NCBI GenBank assembly: GCA_024345305.1
Contig: BRON01000011.1
Span: forward strand, 186,001-250,000
Direction of reading: 5' to 3'
From: Mrakia gelida
Lineage: Eukaryota > Basidiomycota > Tremellomycetes > Cystofilobasidiales > Mrakiaceae
DNA length: 64,000 nucleotides
Position 1 is the first letter of the stretch. Each line of letters opens with the position of its first letter. The position numbers and the translations under genes were made by a program. Below are positions 21,473-33,742 of this stretch, piece by piece. The notes beneath the pieces are model-generated. The model saw nothing but the letters and a program-made list of their open reading frames with translations. It was not told the origin of the DNA and did no database searches.

Positions 21473-24400
21473 CTAAGCCTGCACCTCCTCCTTCTCCTCA
21501 ATAACCACCTCAATCCATTCCTCCACCACCTCCTCCTCCTCCTTCTTCCCACTCCTCACCACCGTCGGCCAAACACCCAACCTCTTCCTCTCCCCCTCCA
21601 ACGAAGCCCTCGCACTCGCCTGCCACGCGTTCCACTCGTCGATCAACCTCCTCCTCAACTGCAGCACCTCCGCGGACCCTTGGCTCTCGGCAGCGGCGTC
21701 CTCCTCGTCGAAGGTTCGGGAGAACTCTCGGAGGCCCTTTCGAACTCGTTTTTGGTCTTCCTTGGTGAGGAGGGAGGCGGGACGAGGTCGCCAGAGGAAC
21801 TGCTTGAAGGCGTCGATGTTGTCTCGCTTGAGCTCTTGCCCTTTGAAGTCCCAGATGGTGTAGCCGGAGTCGGTCTGGTTGCACGACGAGACGAAGAAGC
21901 GAAGGAAGGAGAGAAAGTCAGCGTTGGTTTCTCATTCTCGTCTCTCGTCGTCGCGTCTCTCCTCTCCCTCCCTCCCCTCTCGCGCGTAAGTCGTTCGTAC
22001 TCACTCCAGGTCTCCAACTAGTAGCGTGACTCGTGCAGTATCGACCCGAAGGATCCCAAGCGATCTCGGTCATCCCGTAGTGCTCGGTGGTAGCGAGAAG
22101 CTGAACGTTGAGTCCCCACTCTCCATCGGGCTTCTTGGAGATCTGCTCGTCGGTGGTGAAGTCGAGATCCCAGAACTCGATGTCGCACTTGGAGGATTCG
22201 AAGGTGGCGAGGACGACCTGTCGACCTCGAGGAGACCAGAAGATTCGGTTGGAGGTCTTGTTCTCGAGGGTCTCTGCGAGGGAGGGGAGAGAACGCGAAC
22301 GCGAGGAGGGGAGAGGAGGGGAGGGGAGGAGGTCAGTTCGTTCGTTCGCTCGCTCGTTCGACGAAGAGAAAGATGAGGGGAAGTCCGACTCACTGAAGAT
22401 CTTGAAATCTCCCTTCCTGGAATCGAGCTGGTAGAAGACGACGTTGTACTTGATGGTGATCCCGGGTCCAGGGTTTCCGAGGTTGGGGTCGTTGGAGGTG
22501 ACGATTCCGAATCGATCTCCCTTGGGCTCCCAGGCGAAGGCGGTGACGGTGTCTACGAACACGAAGGCGAAACCGAACCGAAAAGAGCCGAGTCAGCAAA
22601 ACGAGTCTCGAGCCGAACGAGAAGCGAACTGAGAGCTCGACTCACCCTTGAGCTCGATAACCTCGACGGGGTAATCCTTCTCCCTCATCCTGAAGATCTC
22701 GAGGTTGCAGAAGATGGACTTCTTGGTCTTGGTGTGACGATCGACCTTGACGCAGAGGAAGTCTCCCTGGTCCTGCCAGTGAAGCTTGCACTGTGGAACG
22801 AGAACGAAGCGAGGAGCGAAACGAAGGTCAGCTCTCGATCGTTCGAAAACGCGTTCTCGTCCTCCTTCCTTCCTCCTCCCTCCCCACCAACCTACCCCCT
22901 ACCCCGAACGAAAACGGATCTACTCACATCCGAAACATTGAAAAGGTTCTTCGACCTCAAGCTGGTCCTGCTAGGGAAAGCCATGAGGGTCACTCGAGCC
23001 GGCTGGTTGGCGACCTCGGGGGTCCAGTAGGCGAACACGTTCTCCTTCTCCTTCTTCTTCCCACTGGCAGCTCCCTCCTTATCCTTCTCTCCCAAAGGAC
23101 ACCACTCGAAGTCGGCGACTCCCTCGATCTTGACACTCTTCTTGTCGACCAAATCCATTCCAGGAGCGTTGTAGACCGAGATCTGACTGCCCGTCGCGAT
23201 CCTCGCACAGAACTTGTCGTCCGGCGACCACTTGAGCGCAGGCCAAGTAGGAGCTCGAGGACCCTTGTCGGCAGCGATGGCGACTCCGTTCTCTCCGAGA
23301 ACGACGGGAGGGGAGTTGAACTCTCCAGGGAAGGTTCGAAGCAAGCGACCGGTCTTGACCTCCCAGACGGCGATATGGTTTCCCTCGTCCTCCTCGGCGT
23401 CGAAGTGTCGAGGTCCGACGGGAGAGTCCTCGGCAACGTGGATGGGGTGGTCGGAGGTGGAGCAGGTGACGAGGTACTTTTCGCAGGGGGAGAAGGCGAT
23501 GAGAGCGACGTGAGGGTGGGAGTATCGGTCGAGGGATTGGAACTTCTCTCCTCCCCAGAGAGCGACTCCGGGTCCGTGGGTGGTGGCGAGGTAGGTTCCG
23601 AGAGGCGACCATTGGAGGTAGTAGTCTCCCCATCGCTGCAGATAACAAAAGCGAAAGGACGGGCGAGTGGTGAGCTGGAGCGAGACGAAGACGGGGAAGA
23701 GAGGAAGGGAGGGGAGAGATTCGCGCGCAAGACTCACAGCGTCCTTGTAAGGGATCTCCTCGGACTGAGCTCCTCGACCGTTCCAGAAAACAGAGGCGTT
23801 GGTACCTCGGAGGAGAACGTACTGGTCTCGACCCTGGGTGTCGGCGAGCCACTTTCGAAGATGGGCCTGTAAGAGAGAGAGGGAAGGTCGCGAAGGAAAA
23901 ACGCGAACGAACAAGGTCAGCTCGAGCTCCTTCCTTCCGCGTTTCTCGACCCAGAGAGCGACAGAAAAGATGAGAGTGCTCACCTTGGGCACGAAGGTAG
24001 ACTCCTGAGGCTCGGTCCACTCAGTCTCAACAGAGGCGAATCGCTCGACGTCCGAGAACTTGTTGAAGAGGAGGGTGTTCTTTCCGAACTTGGACTGGTC
24101 GAGGACTCGAAGGGCGAAGGAAGCGTCGTTGGGGGTGGGAAGAAGGAGGAAGAGGAATCTGTACGGTCGAAGGAGAGAGCAGAGAGTGAGCTTGGAGTCC
24201 GATACGGATTGGTGGTGGCGAAAGAGAGGTGGAGAGAGGAACGAGGGAAGGGAATCAAGGAAGCTCACCCTTTGGACTCGTTTGTAGCATCGTCCCAAGG
24301 CATGACGATCTGATCCTCTTCGACGTTGACTCCCTGCTTCTTGAACTGAGCTCGAAGTCGCTCGAGGAGCTTGACTCGCTTGGACTCATCGACAACTGAA

Positions 24401-24750
24401 GGAAGGGAGGAGAGGGGGAAGAGGGAGGGAGGGAGAGGAGAAGGGGAGGGAAGGGAAGGAAAGAGGAGGTCAGCTCTGACGAGCTCTAGATCTCTCTACA
24501 CACCCTTCTTTTCAAGAGAAAGAGAGCTTACCGGGTACACCGTCGACTACGAGAACGTGCTCGAAACCCTCATCGAGAGTAGGGCGGTATCTGGGAGGGA
24601 GAGAGGGAGGCGGGAGGCGAAGGAGAGGTGAGCTTCTCGAGAACAAGGAGGCGACTTTTGAGCGAGAAGAGGTTGGGCTCACTTTTCTTCGATCTCAGTG
24701 TAGTCGATGTCGTCCTCATTCTCGTAGTTGTCGTGCTCAGAGATAGGCAT
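21473..24750 (-). CDS. PRT1: Translation initiation factor eIF3 subunit b (PRT1)
   Basis: ATG 24750 ([20 protein letters not shown]) to a stop at 21473, about 730 residues in roughly ten exons. The N-terminal RRM is present ([17 protein letters not shown] through KGFLFLLLP and [13 protein letters not shown]). The eIF3b beta-propeller follows, with typical blades such as [58 protein letters not shown] and [19 protein letters not shown], then the helical C-terminus that binds other eIF3 subunits ([32 protein letters not shown]). eIF3b scaffolds the eIF3 complex on the 40S ribosome. It is divergent from the SRF1-like gene across 183 bp. Confidence 0.95.
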
Positions 24751-24933
24751 CCTGAAAGAGCGGGTAGGGGGAGAAAGAAAGAGGTGGGAAAAGAAGGAAG
24801 GATGGAGTTGAGGAACAAGAGAAGCGACGAGGGAGGAGGAAGGGAACGAAAAACGAGCGTCGACGAACTCAGCTTCTTTCGACGAGTCGTTCAAGTGCTT
24901 GTCTCCTCCCTCACGCCCATCTTCAAAAGGTCG
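24751..24933. promoter_or_regulatory. Divergent promoter, eIF3b / SRF1-like gene
   Basis: Only 183 bp separate the two start codons, so the genes must share a compact bidirectional promoter. The interval is purine-rich on the plus strand in its left half and pyrimidine-rich in its right half, consistent with CT-rich leaders read outward. No specific site is identified. Confidence 0.5.
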
Positions 24934-26865
24934 ATGTCGCCCTCTTCAACTTCTACCGGGGCATCCTCCTTGATCCCTACTCCTTTATCCCTCGATTCCC
25001 CACCTCCTTCTACGACGATCACCTTCTCGAGCGCAACTCCTCCTCGTCCAACGTCGCCGACGGGTCATCCTCCTCCCCACACAGCCGGTCCCTCCTCCTC
25101 CCTTCATCCAGCTCAATCAGCCTCGACCTCCTCTTCCTCAGCATCCTCGTTAGGAAGATCCAAGTCGGCTTCTCGATCTCGCAACAACCTTGGGAGTTTA
25201 GGTCGGATCTCTACAGATTCTGAGGGCTGGAAGCGAACGGGAGACAGTCTGGGAAGGAAGAAGGTCAGGACAAGACCTCGTGAGTTCCTCCCTTCCTTCT
25301 CTTCCCTCGGCCTCTCTCGTTCTGCAATCTCGTACCTTCTTTCACCTCAGATCAGCTCGCTCACCCTCTTCGCATATCTGCCTTTGTATATCTAGCCTTC
25401 GCTGAACACGAACGAGAATCTCCTCCGACTTCTCCGAAATCGCTCCTCCCAGTCTCCTCCGCTTCAACCCATCCACGTTCTTCACCCTCCCAAACCTCCC
25501 ATCTTCACAACTCACACCACGATCCCTCCCAAGCATCTTCAACCTATCCCTTCCACACCCTCGAACGTACGATATCTCCTCTTCAACTCTCCCTGCCCGA
25601 ATCCTTCCCTCCCCAACCGATTCAACCGAAACAAGGACGACGAACCGCCGAGCCGAGAGTCGTTCGCCCAGGAGACGACTCTTCAGACGAGGACAACCTC
25701 GACGTCGAGAAACAGGGTGGTGGTTCCTCTCCAGAAGGGAAGAGACACGAGTGGTGGCTCCTCAACAAAGGCAAAGCAGCTCTCAACTCAGGTCGACGAG
25801 TCGTCGCGTTCGGACTCGAGCAGCAACACTCCTACTTCCCCGACACGTCCACCGCTAGCGCTGGCGACACTCACACCTCTTCCCTCCCCAACACCGCTAC
25901 CACCGCTTCCTCCTCCTACCCTTCTTCCCCAGCCCTCCCGCCTCTCCCTCTCCCTCTTCCAAGGTCTTCCATTGAGGGGGACCAACAACCTACCCCTGGG
26001 TCAACGAACCCGAACACCCCTCAACGGCCGCCCAAAACGCGTCGATCCTCCCACTTCCCTTCCTTCCACATCCCCTTACCTCGTCTAGACCTCTCCAACC
26101 CTTACTCGGCTCATCAATCCAAAACTCCCGGATGGGAGGAACCCTACTCGTCTGCTCCCTTCCTACCCGTCGACCCGGAGGGAGAGGAGGCGAAGAGGAG
26201 GACGCGTTTGGAGAGAGCGGGTCATTGGTTGCTTTACTCGTACTGGACGCCGTTGGTGCTTCGGGCGTTGAACTTTGGGCTTACAGCTGGGACGATGGGT
26301 GTTGGGATTAAGATTAGAGCGTTGGAGGCCGGGTTGGGGAAGCAGGGGATAACGGGGAGTAGTCCTGTTGGTGAGTTCGATGAGGCTCGCTTTCGTTCTT
26401 TCCTTCCTCGCGAAGGCTTCTCTGCGACGACGAAAACCGACCTTTCTCACCCTTCCCTCCTTCGCTTTGGTATTCTCAGTCGCCATCATCTACACCCCCA
26501 TAACCCTCCTCCACGTCCTCGTGGCCGTCTACCTCGAATACTTCGGTCGTCCCGTCGGCCTCTGGTCCCTCTCCTCCAAACTCCTCTTCACCTCCCTCGA
26601 CCTCCTCTCCATCTCCCTCTGGTCCTCCCTCCTCTCCCTCTCCCTCTCGGACCTCCTCTCCACCCCCCTTACCTGCGTCAGCGAGTCGGCAAGGTGGTGG
26701 ACGACCGTCCCCGTCGAGGATATCGACTTCAATGGAGATCACGACGTGTGTAGTTACCAGATTGCGCTCGTGGTGACGGTGGCGGTGGGGACGGTGGGGT
26801 TCTTGGTCAACTTCTTTGTTAGTTTGGGGAGGGTGCTGGCGAAGGTGTTGGGGAGGAGGAGATAA
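24934..26865 (+). CDS. Multi-pass membrane protein similar to SRF1 (phospholipase D regulator)
   Basis: ATG 24934 (MSPSSTSTGASSLIPTPLSL), three exons, stop TAA at 26863-26865, about 560 residues. The first 370 residues are low-complexity Ser/Pro/Thr with basic patches. The C-terminal part carries four or five hydrophobic helices: HWLLYSYWTPLVLRALNFGL, AIIYTPITLLHVLVAVYLEY, the segment GRPVGLWSLSSKLLFTSLDL, and QIALVVTVAVGTVGFLVNFF. The EYFGRPVGLWS plus LLFTSLDLL pattern resembles fungal SRF1, which binds and regulates the phospholipase D Spo14. The match is by memory of the pattern, so the name is tentative. It may otherwise be described as a fungal four-helix membrane protein of unknown function. 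Confidence 0.6.
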
Positions 26866-28415
26866 GGAGGCGGGCGGGCGGGGGCGGGTGGGTGGACGCG
26901 TTCGATTTCGCTCGTTCCTTTTTTTCCTCCCTCCCCTCACCCACTCCCCTCTCACCCTCTCCTCCCATCCTCCTCACACTCTCCCACCATCACTATCCAC
27001 CTACCATCTCGTGCTGCTCTCCTCTCTTCTCGTTCTCGTTCGATTTTCGATTTTGCATCTGCTCCCCCCTCCCTCACTCCTTTCCTTGTTCTCGTCCCTC
27101 TCACTCACTCACTTCGCCTCTGTTCTGCCCTGCCTGCCTATCTCTTTACGACTGCCACGACCCTTTCCGTTCCAATATCTCGCTCTATCGTATTCAGCTG
27201 GGTCTGTCTGTTTTATGCTAGTACGTTTTCGTTTCGCGTCGAATCATCTTGATGTTTGTTTCGACTCGAGTTAGAGAGGTGGGTTGGGAGAGGTGGGGTG
27301 AGAGAGTGAGAATTGGTGGTACATGATGTGCTTTCAATGGAGATGTTGGTGGTGGTGGGGAAAAACGAGGGTCGAAGAGGGAAGGAAGAGAAGAGGGAGG
27401 GGAGGGGAGACGCGTCGTTCGTCTTTCACCCTTCGAAGTCGCTTAATTCGACGTATGCACTCCTTCGTCCTCTCATCATGGTTAGAGTCGCGTTGTAATG
27501 GTTTATTTGAAGGGCTGTCGATTGGGCTGGGAAGAGACGTGCGAGGCTGAAGACTGGATCGAGGGAGGGAAGACGCGTCGTTCGCCATGTCTCGGATCCC
27601 CCAATCCGTCTCCCTTTTGCTCTGCCAGCTCCTTGTCGACGAGTTGATGTCGCCAGTGAAGTGTTTCACTTGAAGTCTGGTCGACGAGTCGGGAAGTTAC
27701 GCTCAGGACGGTCAAGGGAGGTGGGCTACAAACGACGAGACGCGTCGGGACTTTGCCCCGAATCCGACTTTCTGTTCGTCTTCGTTCTCTCGTTGAACAT
27801 GAGAGTGTTTACAGACGATGTAGGTGGAAGATCAATCCCTCGTCGTCCATCCTCTCATCTCACGAGCCTCCTCGTTCATTTAGCGTCGCGTCTCGCGTCC
27901 AAGCTCGAACTCTCTCCATCGACCTTCCTCGTCGTGATTTTTTCTCGCTCGACGCTCCCTGGCTCTCTCCCTTCGTCCCGCAAAATTTTCCGTCTCTGCC
28001 TATCCACTGCCGCGGGCCTTTATCTCTCTCTATCTTCTTGGCTGAACCAGAAACTGTCTTGTCCTTTCCAACGGGCTGCTCAGCTCAATCTCCATCTCGG
28101 CTGGCGTTCTGCTCGTTCGAGCTCGCCTCGTCCTCGCGATCTGGCTCTTTTTTCAAGCCCGTTCGATAAGCCGTTCGTTCTCGACTCTTCAGCCATTTCT
28201 ACGCGAGCAAATCTTCACTCGGCCCTCCTCCCTTCTGCATCCCCCAGGAGATTTATTCGCCATCCCCACTCACGAAAAGAGGGCGATTGGCAACCCTCCC
28301 GATTGAGAGAAGGGCTGTTTGAACTTCGCGCTTCCTTCGCTCCTTGCTCCCTCCCTCTCAACCACGACCCCCCCTCCCCCCTTTCGCTTCTCAGCTCTTG
28401 TTTCTCGTTTCCAAG
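26866..28415. other. 1.55-kb intergenic region upstream of glutamine synthetase
   Basis: No supported coding exon. The first half is CT-rich and probably holds the 3' end of the SRF1-like transcript. The second half is probably the promoter and leader of the glutamine synthetase gene. One GATAAG (28165-28170) fits the GATA-factor consensus used in fungal nitrogen control; a single site is weak evidence. Three GACGCGTC palindromes lie near 27408, 27569 and 27741. Confidence 0.45.
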
Positions 28416-31400
28416 ATGACTTCTTCAGAGGACTATAAACACAACCCTACGCTTCTCGCGCCTTACCTCGCCCTTGACCAGTTTGTACCACCTCTCCCCC
28501 CTTCCTCGCTTTAGCGTTTTCCCCCCTCGATTGCGCCTGAGACTAACCAGGTTTTCCCTCTTGGTGCTCGGTTCTTCAGGGGAGGAAAGATCATGGCCGA
28601 GTGTGAGTCTCGTTTCTATAGATTTGTGGCTGGAAAGAGGGACGGAGTTGAGGAGTTGAGCTTCGGAGGGAAGGAGCGAGTCAGGTCGACGAGGACGAGC
28701 TTGGATAGCCTTCCTTTCCCCTCCCCTCCTGCCCTTCCCTTCCCAGCCCCCTAGCCTCATCGAGACTCCTGGCTGACTGGGCCTCCTACTGCCTTGCTCT
28801 CCTACAGACGTCTGGATTGACGGAGAGGGAGGATTGAGGTAAGCCAGACCCTCTTTTTCTTCCGAACAGCGACGAGAGTTCACCTCTCGTCGTTCGTTGG
28901 TCGTCGTCGTGACTCGCCTCGTCCTGACCACTCCTCCTCTCCACCTTTTTCCTCGCTCTTTTCAGGTGCAAGACCACCGTGAGCATCTTGTTCTCGTCTT
29001 CTCTATCTATAGAGCGTTGGAGCTCGTAGATAAGGTCAGGGGCAGGAGACAAAAGTGTTTGGTCGTTTGATCACAAGCACCGAGTCCTTCCGACCTTCGC
29101 GGGCTTTTTCAACCACCTGGCCTTCGCTGTTCCCTGCCTCCTGCTCGTTTAGACAGCCCAGCTGAGCTCGTTTCCGCGTTTTTGGGTTGGTGCTGTAGAC
29201 TGTCGATGCCCCCGTCAAGTCGGTTTCGGAACTCAAGGGTTAGTTCGCTCTCCCCATCTCTCGTTTGCTCGTCATCGAAGCAGGAATCGCGACCAACTTC
29301 GTCGCGCTTTTTTCTCGTCCTCGCACACGTCGTCGCTCGCTTTTGCTGACTTGGTTCACTTCATCTTCATCTATACAGAGTGGAACTTCGATGGATCGAG
29401 TGTGAGTCCCAGCTTTCCTACTCGAGGAGGAGTCAGGTCGCTCGAAGACCGGCTACCTCCCTTCCCTTCCTTCCTTCGCTTTATCCCTACTGACAGCGCT
29501 ATCTTCCCTCGACTCTTATCCATTTCAGACCAACCAAGCCCCTGGACACGACTCTGATGTCTACCGTGAGTTCTTCTATCTCTCCTACCCTTTTAGACGC
29601 GTCTTTTAGTTCGCTGACCTTCGCGTTTCTCCTTTCTCCCTTTCATCCTTCCCTCTCCTCAGTCCGACCCGTCACCATCTTCAAGGACCCTTACAGAGGT
29701 GGAGACAACATCCTCGTTCTGTAAGTCTTTCAGACGACTCGAGATCCTCTTCCACGATACCAGACCCTGGTTCGCAGAAGTGAGAAGCAGAGAGACGATG
29801 AAACTAAACCGAGACCTCTTGTGATGCGAAAGCTGCGAGACGTTCAACTCTGACGGAACCCCCAACCGTTAGTCCTGCCTTTCTTTTCCTTGTTGCTCGT
29901 CCGCTACGACCATATCTGACATGCTTTGTTGCTGTTTCTTTTGTGCCTTGCCTGCGTCTTTAGGAACCAACTACCGATTCCACGCCAACAAGTCCATGGA
30001 GGCTGCCAAGGAGGTTCGTTCAATCCCTCCCTCGTTCTCGTGCGCTCGCACAGACTCGTCGCTTACCTGTCTTCCTCTCTCTTCCTCTTCTCCAGCACAT
30101 CCCCTGGTTCGGACTCGAGCAGGAGTACTCCCTCCTCGACGCCGACGGATGGCCTCTTGCCTGGCCCAAGGGAGGATTCCCCGGACCCCAGGGACCTTGT
30201 GCGTCGTCTTTCTCATCTCCACAACACTCCACGAACTCGACTGACCTCGATTTCGTCTCGTTTCGCGTCTCGCTCAGACTACTGTGGTGTGCGTAGCACT
30301 TCGCTCGCTCGGCGGATCTCGAGAAACGCGCCGAGCTCTCGACTGACCTTTCTTTCTCTCTCCCTCTCTTTTCTGACGTCGGTTCTTCTAGGTTGGACAA
30401 GGACGAGTCTTCGCCCGAGACCTGATCGAGGCTCACTACGTGAGTAGAACTTCGTTCTCGTCTCGATACAACGATCCGATCGCTGACCTTCCTTTCCTTC
30501 ACGACGACGACGACGAAACGACCACAGCGAGCTTGCCTCTACGCCGGAGTCGAGATCGCCGGTATTAACGCCGAGGTCATGGCTTCCCAGTGGGAGTTCC
30601 AGGTCGGACCCTGTGAGGGTATCACCAGTACATTCTCCTCTCCTCTTCGCTCCGCGACTTTCTGTTCGTTCGCCCTCGAACGCCGTCACTGACCTTCCTT
30701 TCCTTTCTCGTCTGGCTTCTTCAGTGGGAGATCACCTCTGGATGGCTCGATTCCTTCTCATCAGATGTGCTGAGGAGTGGGGAATCAAGGTTCGTTCCCT
30801 TCGTCTTCGCTTCGTGAACTCCCGTCGCGATTTCGCTCGACGCCGTCGCTGACTCTCCCTTTCTCTTCGTCAAATCAGGTCACCTTCCACCCCAAGATCG
30901 TCAAGGAGGGAGAGTGGAACGGAGCCGGATGCCACACCAACTTCTCGACGAAGGAGATGCGAGAGGAGGGTGGTTACAAGGCCATCATGGACGCCGTCAA
31001 GAAGCTCGAGTCGAAACACAGTTCGTCCGACTTCTCCCTCCTCGCTCCTCGTTCTTCGACTCCCTTACTGACGAACCTTCTTTGCCTCGTCTCACAGTGG
31101 AGCACATCGCCGTCTACGGTTCCGAAAACGAGCTCCGACTCTCCGGAAAGCACGAGACTGGACAGTGCGTTCAACTCTCCTTCCCTCCCTCGTCGCTCGA
31201 CGCCTCGCTCGAGACTGACCTTCGCTTTCTCCCCTTTTTCTTCTTCTCTCAGCATCGGACAGTTCTCCTGGGGAGTTGCCAACCGAGGAGCTTCCATCCG
31301 AATTCCCCGACACGTCGCTCAGCAGCAGAAGGGTTCGTTCAGACCTCCTTTCGAGCCGCTCGTTTCTTCGTTCGGCGACGCCGCTCGCTCGTCTGTTCGT

Positions 31401-31634
31401 TCGGCACCGACGCTGACCGTCTCTTTGCCTTCTTTTCTCCTATAGGTTACCTCGAGGACCGACGACCCGCTTCCAACATCGATCCCTACCAGGTTCGTTC
31501 AAACTCCGCTCCCTCTCGACTCGCGTCGCTTCCTCGTTCGACCGCGACGCTGACCTACCTTCCTCCCCTACCTCCTTACCTTCTTCGCCCTACTATAGGT
31601 GACCGGAATTATGGTGGAGACCTGTTTGCTTTAA
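28416..31634 (+). CDS. GLN1: Glutamine synthetase (GS type II)
   Basis: ATG 28416 ([20 protein letters not shown]) to TAA 31632-31634, about 355 residues in more than a dozen exons. Conserved blocks appear in order: [48 protein letters not shown] (catalytic glutamates), [23 protein letters not shown] (ATP-binding signature), [26 protein letters not shown] and [13 protein letters not shown]. The enzyme joins ammonia to glutamate at the expense of ATP in the cytosol. The first intron uses a GTTTGT donor that splits a Gln codon; several later introns use GTTCGT. Upstream DNA carries one GATAAG. It sits alone within the interval flanked by the inverted repeats. Confidence 0.97.
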
Positions 31635-32170
31635 ATCGTCGTCGTCTCTACTTTCCCTCTTCGCGAAAACCACTTTCCTTTATAGCTTTTTTTCCATTCA
31701 CACCACCCGCCCCTCCCTCTCTCCTCTTCACCCCTCACCCGACCTCTCAACGTCTTCTCATTCGGCTCACAATCCGAGCCGTCTAAGCTCACTTTTTCTA
31801 CCTCTCCCGGTCAACTCCCTCCTCGACTGGATACCTCGACCTCAACCCCAAAGCCCTTCCTTTTGACTTTCAGTAGTTGTTTTTGTCCTTGTTTCCCTTT
31901 TACCCTTGATTCTTTTTGCTGGTCTACTCCCGCTCTGTAGTGGAGAGAGTAGGTGGTGTGTATGTTTTTTTTCTTGTTGAAGAAAGAGCACGGGGCAGAC
32001 GAAAGAGAGAGGCGAAGAGGGACGAGACGCGACGGGTGCGAGAGACAGCTGACTCAGTTCGGAAACGAAGCGAACTCGCGTGGAGCAGCAGCGAGAACAA
32101 CAAGAAAAGCTTCGTGATGGTCGTGAAGAAACAAGCTAAGTATGCAACGTCTTCGAACCATCCCTCGAGC
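31635..32170. other. Convergent 3' region between GLN1 and F-box-like gene
   Basis: The left two thirds is T/C-rich, consistent with the 3' untranslated region of glutamine synthetase. No coding exon, RNA gene or repeat is visible. The right end adjoins the stop (TAG, 32171-32173) of the minus-strand F-box/LRR-like gene. Confidence 0.5.
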
Positions 32171-33678
32171 CTACTCCCACCAAACCCTCCCTTCAAAATC
32201 GACGAGCTCGAGTCCCATGAAACGAAACGCTCGAACCTTCTCCTTCAACCCACGCAACCTCCTATGCTTCTCGAACCTCCAATCCGCGCACGTCAACCTA
32301 ACTCTCCTCAACCTCGGGAAACGAGATCTCTCGAAACTCTCGACGAGCTCTCGCAAGACCGCTCCGTCTCGAGTCGAGGACCTCGCCGCTCCTGGGTCGA
32401 ACCAACCGCATCCGAACGAGATTTCGTCCTCGACTTGATGGGAGGGATTCAGGATGCCGATGTCGAGCTGTTCGAGGGTGGCGTAGGGTTGTGGTGCGAG
32501 GAGTAGTGGTTCAAGGCGAAGTCCATCGACGGCGAGGATTCGGATGGAGGGACAGGCGAGGAGGGAGTGAAGAGGCAGGGAGGGAGCGTCGTAGAGCTCT
32601 CGAGTGCCGTCCGAGTGCTTCTCCGTGAGGCCGAGGTGGGTAAGAGAGGATCCGAATCGACTGAGAAGCCTTCGAAGTTCCGGAAGGCTGGCGTCGTGAG
32701 CGAAGGGAGACGCGTCCTGCCCTGAATCGCCGTGCACGAGGAATTCGATAGTGAGACGACGGAGGTTCGGGAGATTCCTGTTGATCTGAAGAGAGAGTCA
32801 AGGTGAGTTCTTCAGCGACGCTCGAGAGCTGAGAGGAGAAGAGAGCGAAGACGGGTCGAACGAACCTCAAGACCACGCCTCCTCCCAACGTCGACTCCCC
32901 CGTCTCCACCAACCTCTTGAGGATGTACTGCGAGTACGAGACGCCGACGTCCATCGAAAGCGAGAGGGTCTCGAGCGACGAGGGAAGGTCGATCGTCCCT
33001 ATCCCTCGAGCGTTCCGGAAGTCCGCTGTGTTGCGCTCGTGAGATGCGAAGGTGACCTCGAGGGAGAGCTCTCGCAGCGACGGGGCGTGTCTCGAAAGGA
33101 AAGCGAGGATGGCGATGTTAAAGGGGTCGATGACGAGTCCTCGAATGATCGTAAGGGAAGGGTAGAAGGTCGGAAGGAGGAGAAGGTGCAGCTTGCTGGA
33201 AACGCATCGCTCGCGGAGTGAGACCGTCTTGAGGATTGGGTGGTGAAGAGTTTGGATGAAGGGCTTGAGCTTGGAGTTCGACCGAAGCGAGGAAAGGAGA
33301 GCTGTGGTTGTGTTATGTGCTGGTCCTCGATTTGGAAGTACGACGTGGCGGTAGAGGTAAGGGGTGGCTAGAGTCTAGGGCGAGAAAGACAAAGGCGAGA
33401 TCAGGTCAGCAACCGACGAGTCGATGGAGCGAACGAGAAGCTCGACTCACGTTCCACATCGTGTTCACTAGCGCGCAGGCAGCAAGAACCCCGATCGAAT
33501 CTCTGAAAGGCGTCGCATCGGGGGAGGGAAGAGGTAGGCAGGTGTCGGAAATGGTCGAGAAGAGGACGTAGAGGATGTCGGCGACGAGGATCTTCCTTGG
33601 GCGTGCGGCGATGTCTGAAGGGTTTCCGAGGTGCTTTGAACCAGTGCTGAGAACAGTAAATCGACTGACGACCAGGAG
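32171..33678 (-). CDS. F-box/LRR-like protein
   Basis: The 5' part has an F-box-like segment (KILVADILYVLFSTISD then GVLAACALVNTMWN and TLATPYLYRHVVL), the usual layout at the start of fungal F-box proteins. Leucine-rich helices and strands follow (SLRELSLEVTFASHERN, SSLETLSLSMDVG, LPNLRRLTIEFLV, RFPRLRRVRLTCADW), ending TAG 32171-32173. A substrate-recruiting subunit of an SCF ligase is inferred. No ATG in frame is found ahead of the F-box: the frame is open back to an acceptor at 33679. A 68-nt canonical intron there would join it to the module upstream, so either the two form one transcript or the true first exon is unrecognised. Confidence 0.55.
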
Positions 33679-33742
33679 GCTGAAAAGAAAACGGCGATCA
33701 GAACGAAGAACGCGAACATAGAGAGATGAGCCTCGTCGCGAC

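Noticed and set aside
22793..23872. 359-codon plus-strand frame inside eIF3b
   Set aside because: Antisense shadow of conserved beta-propeller exons; no homology to any family I know.
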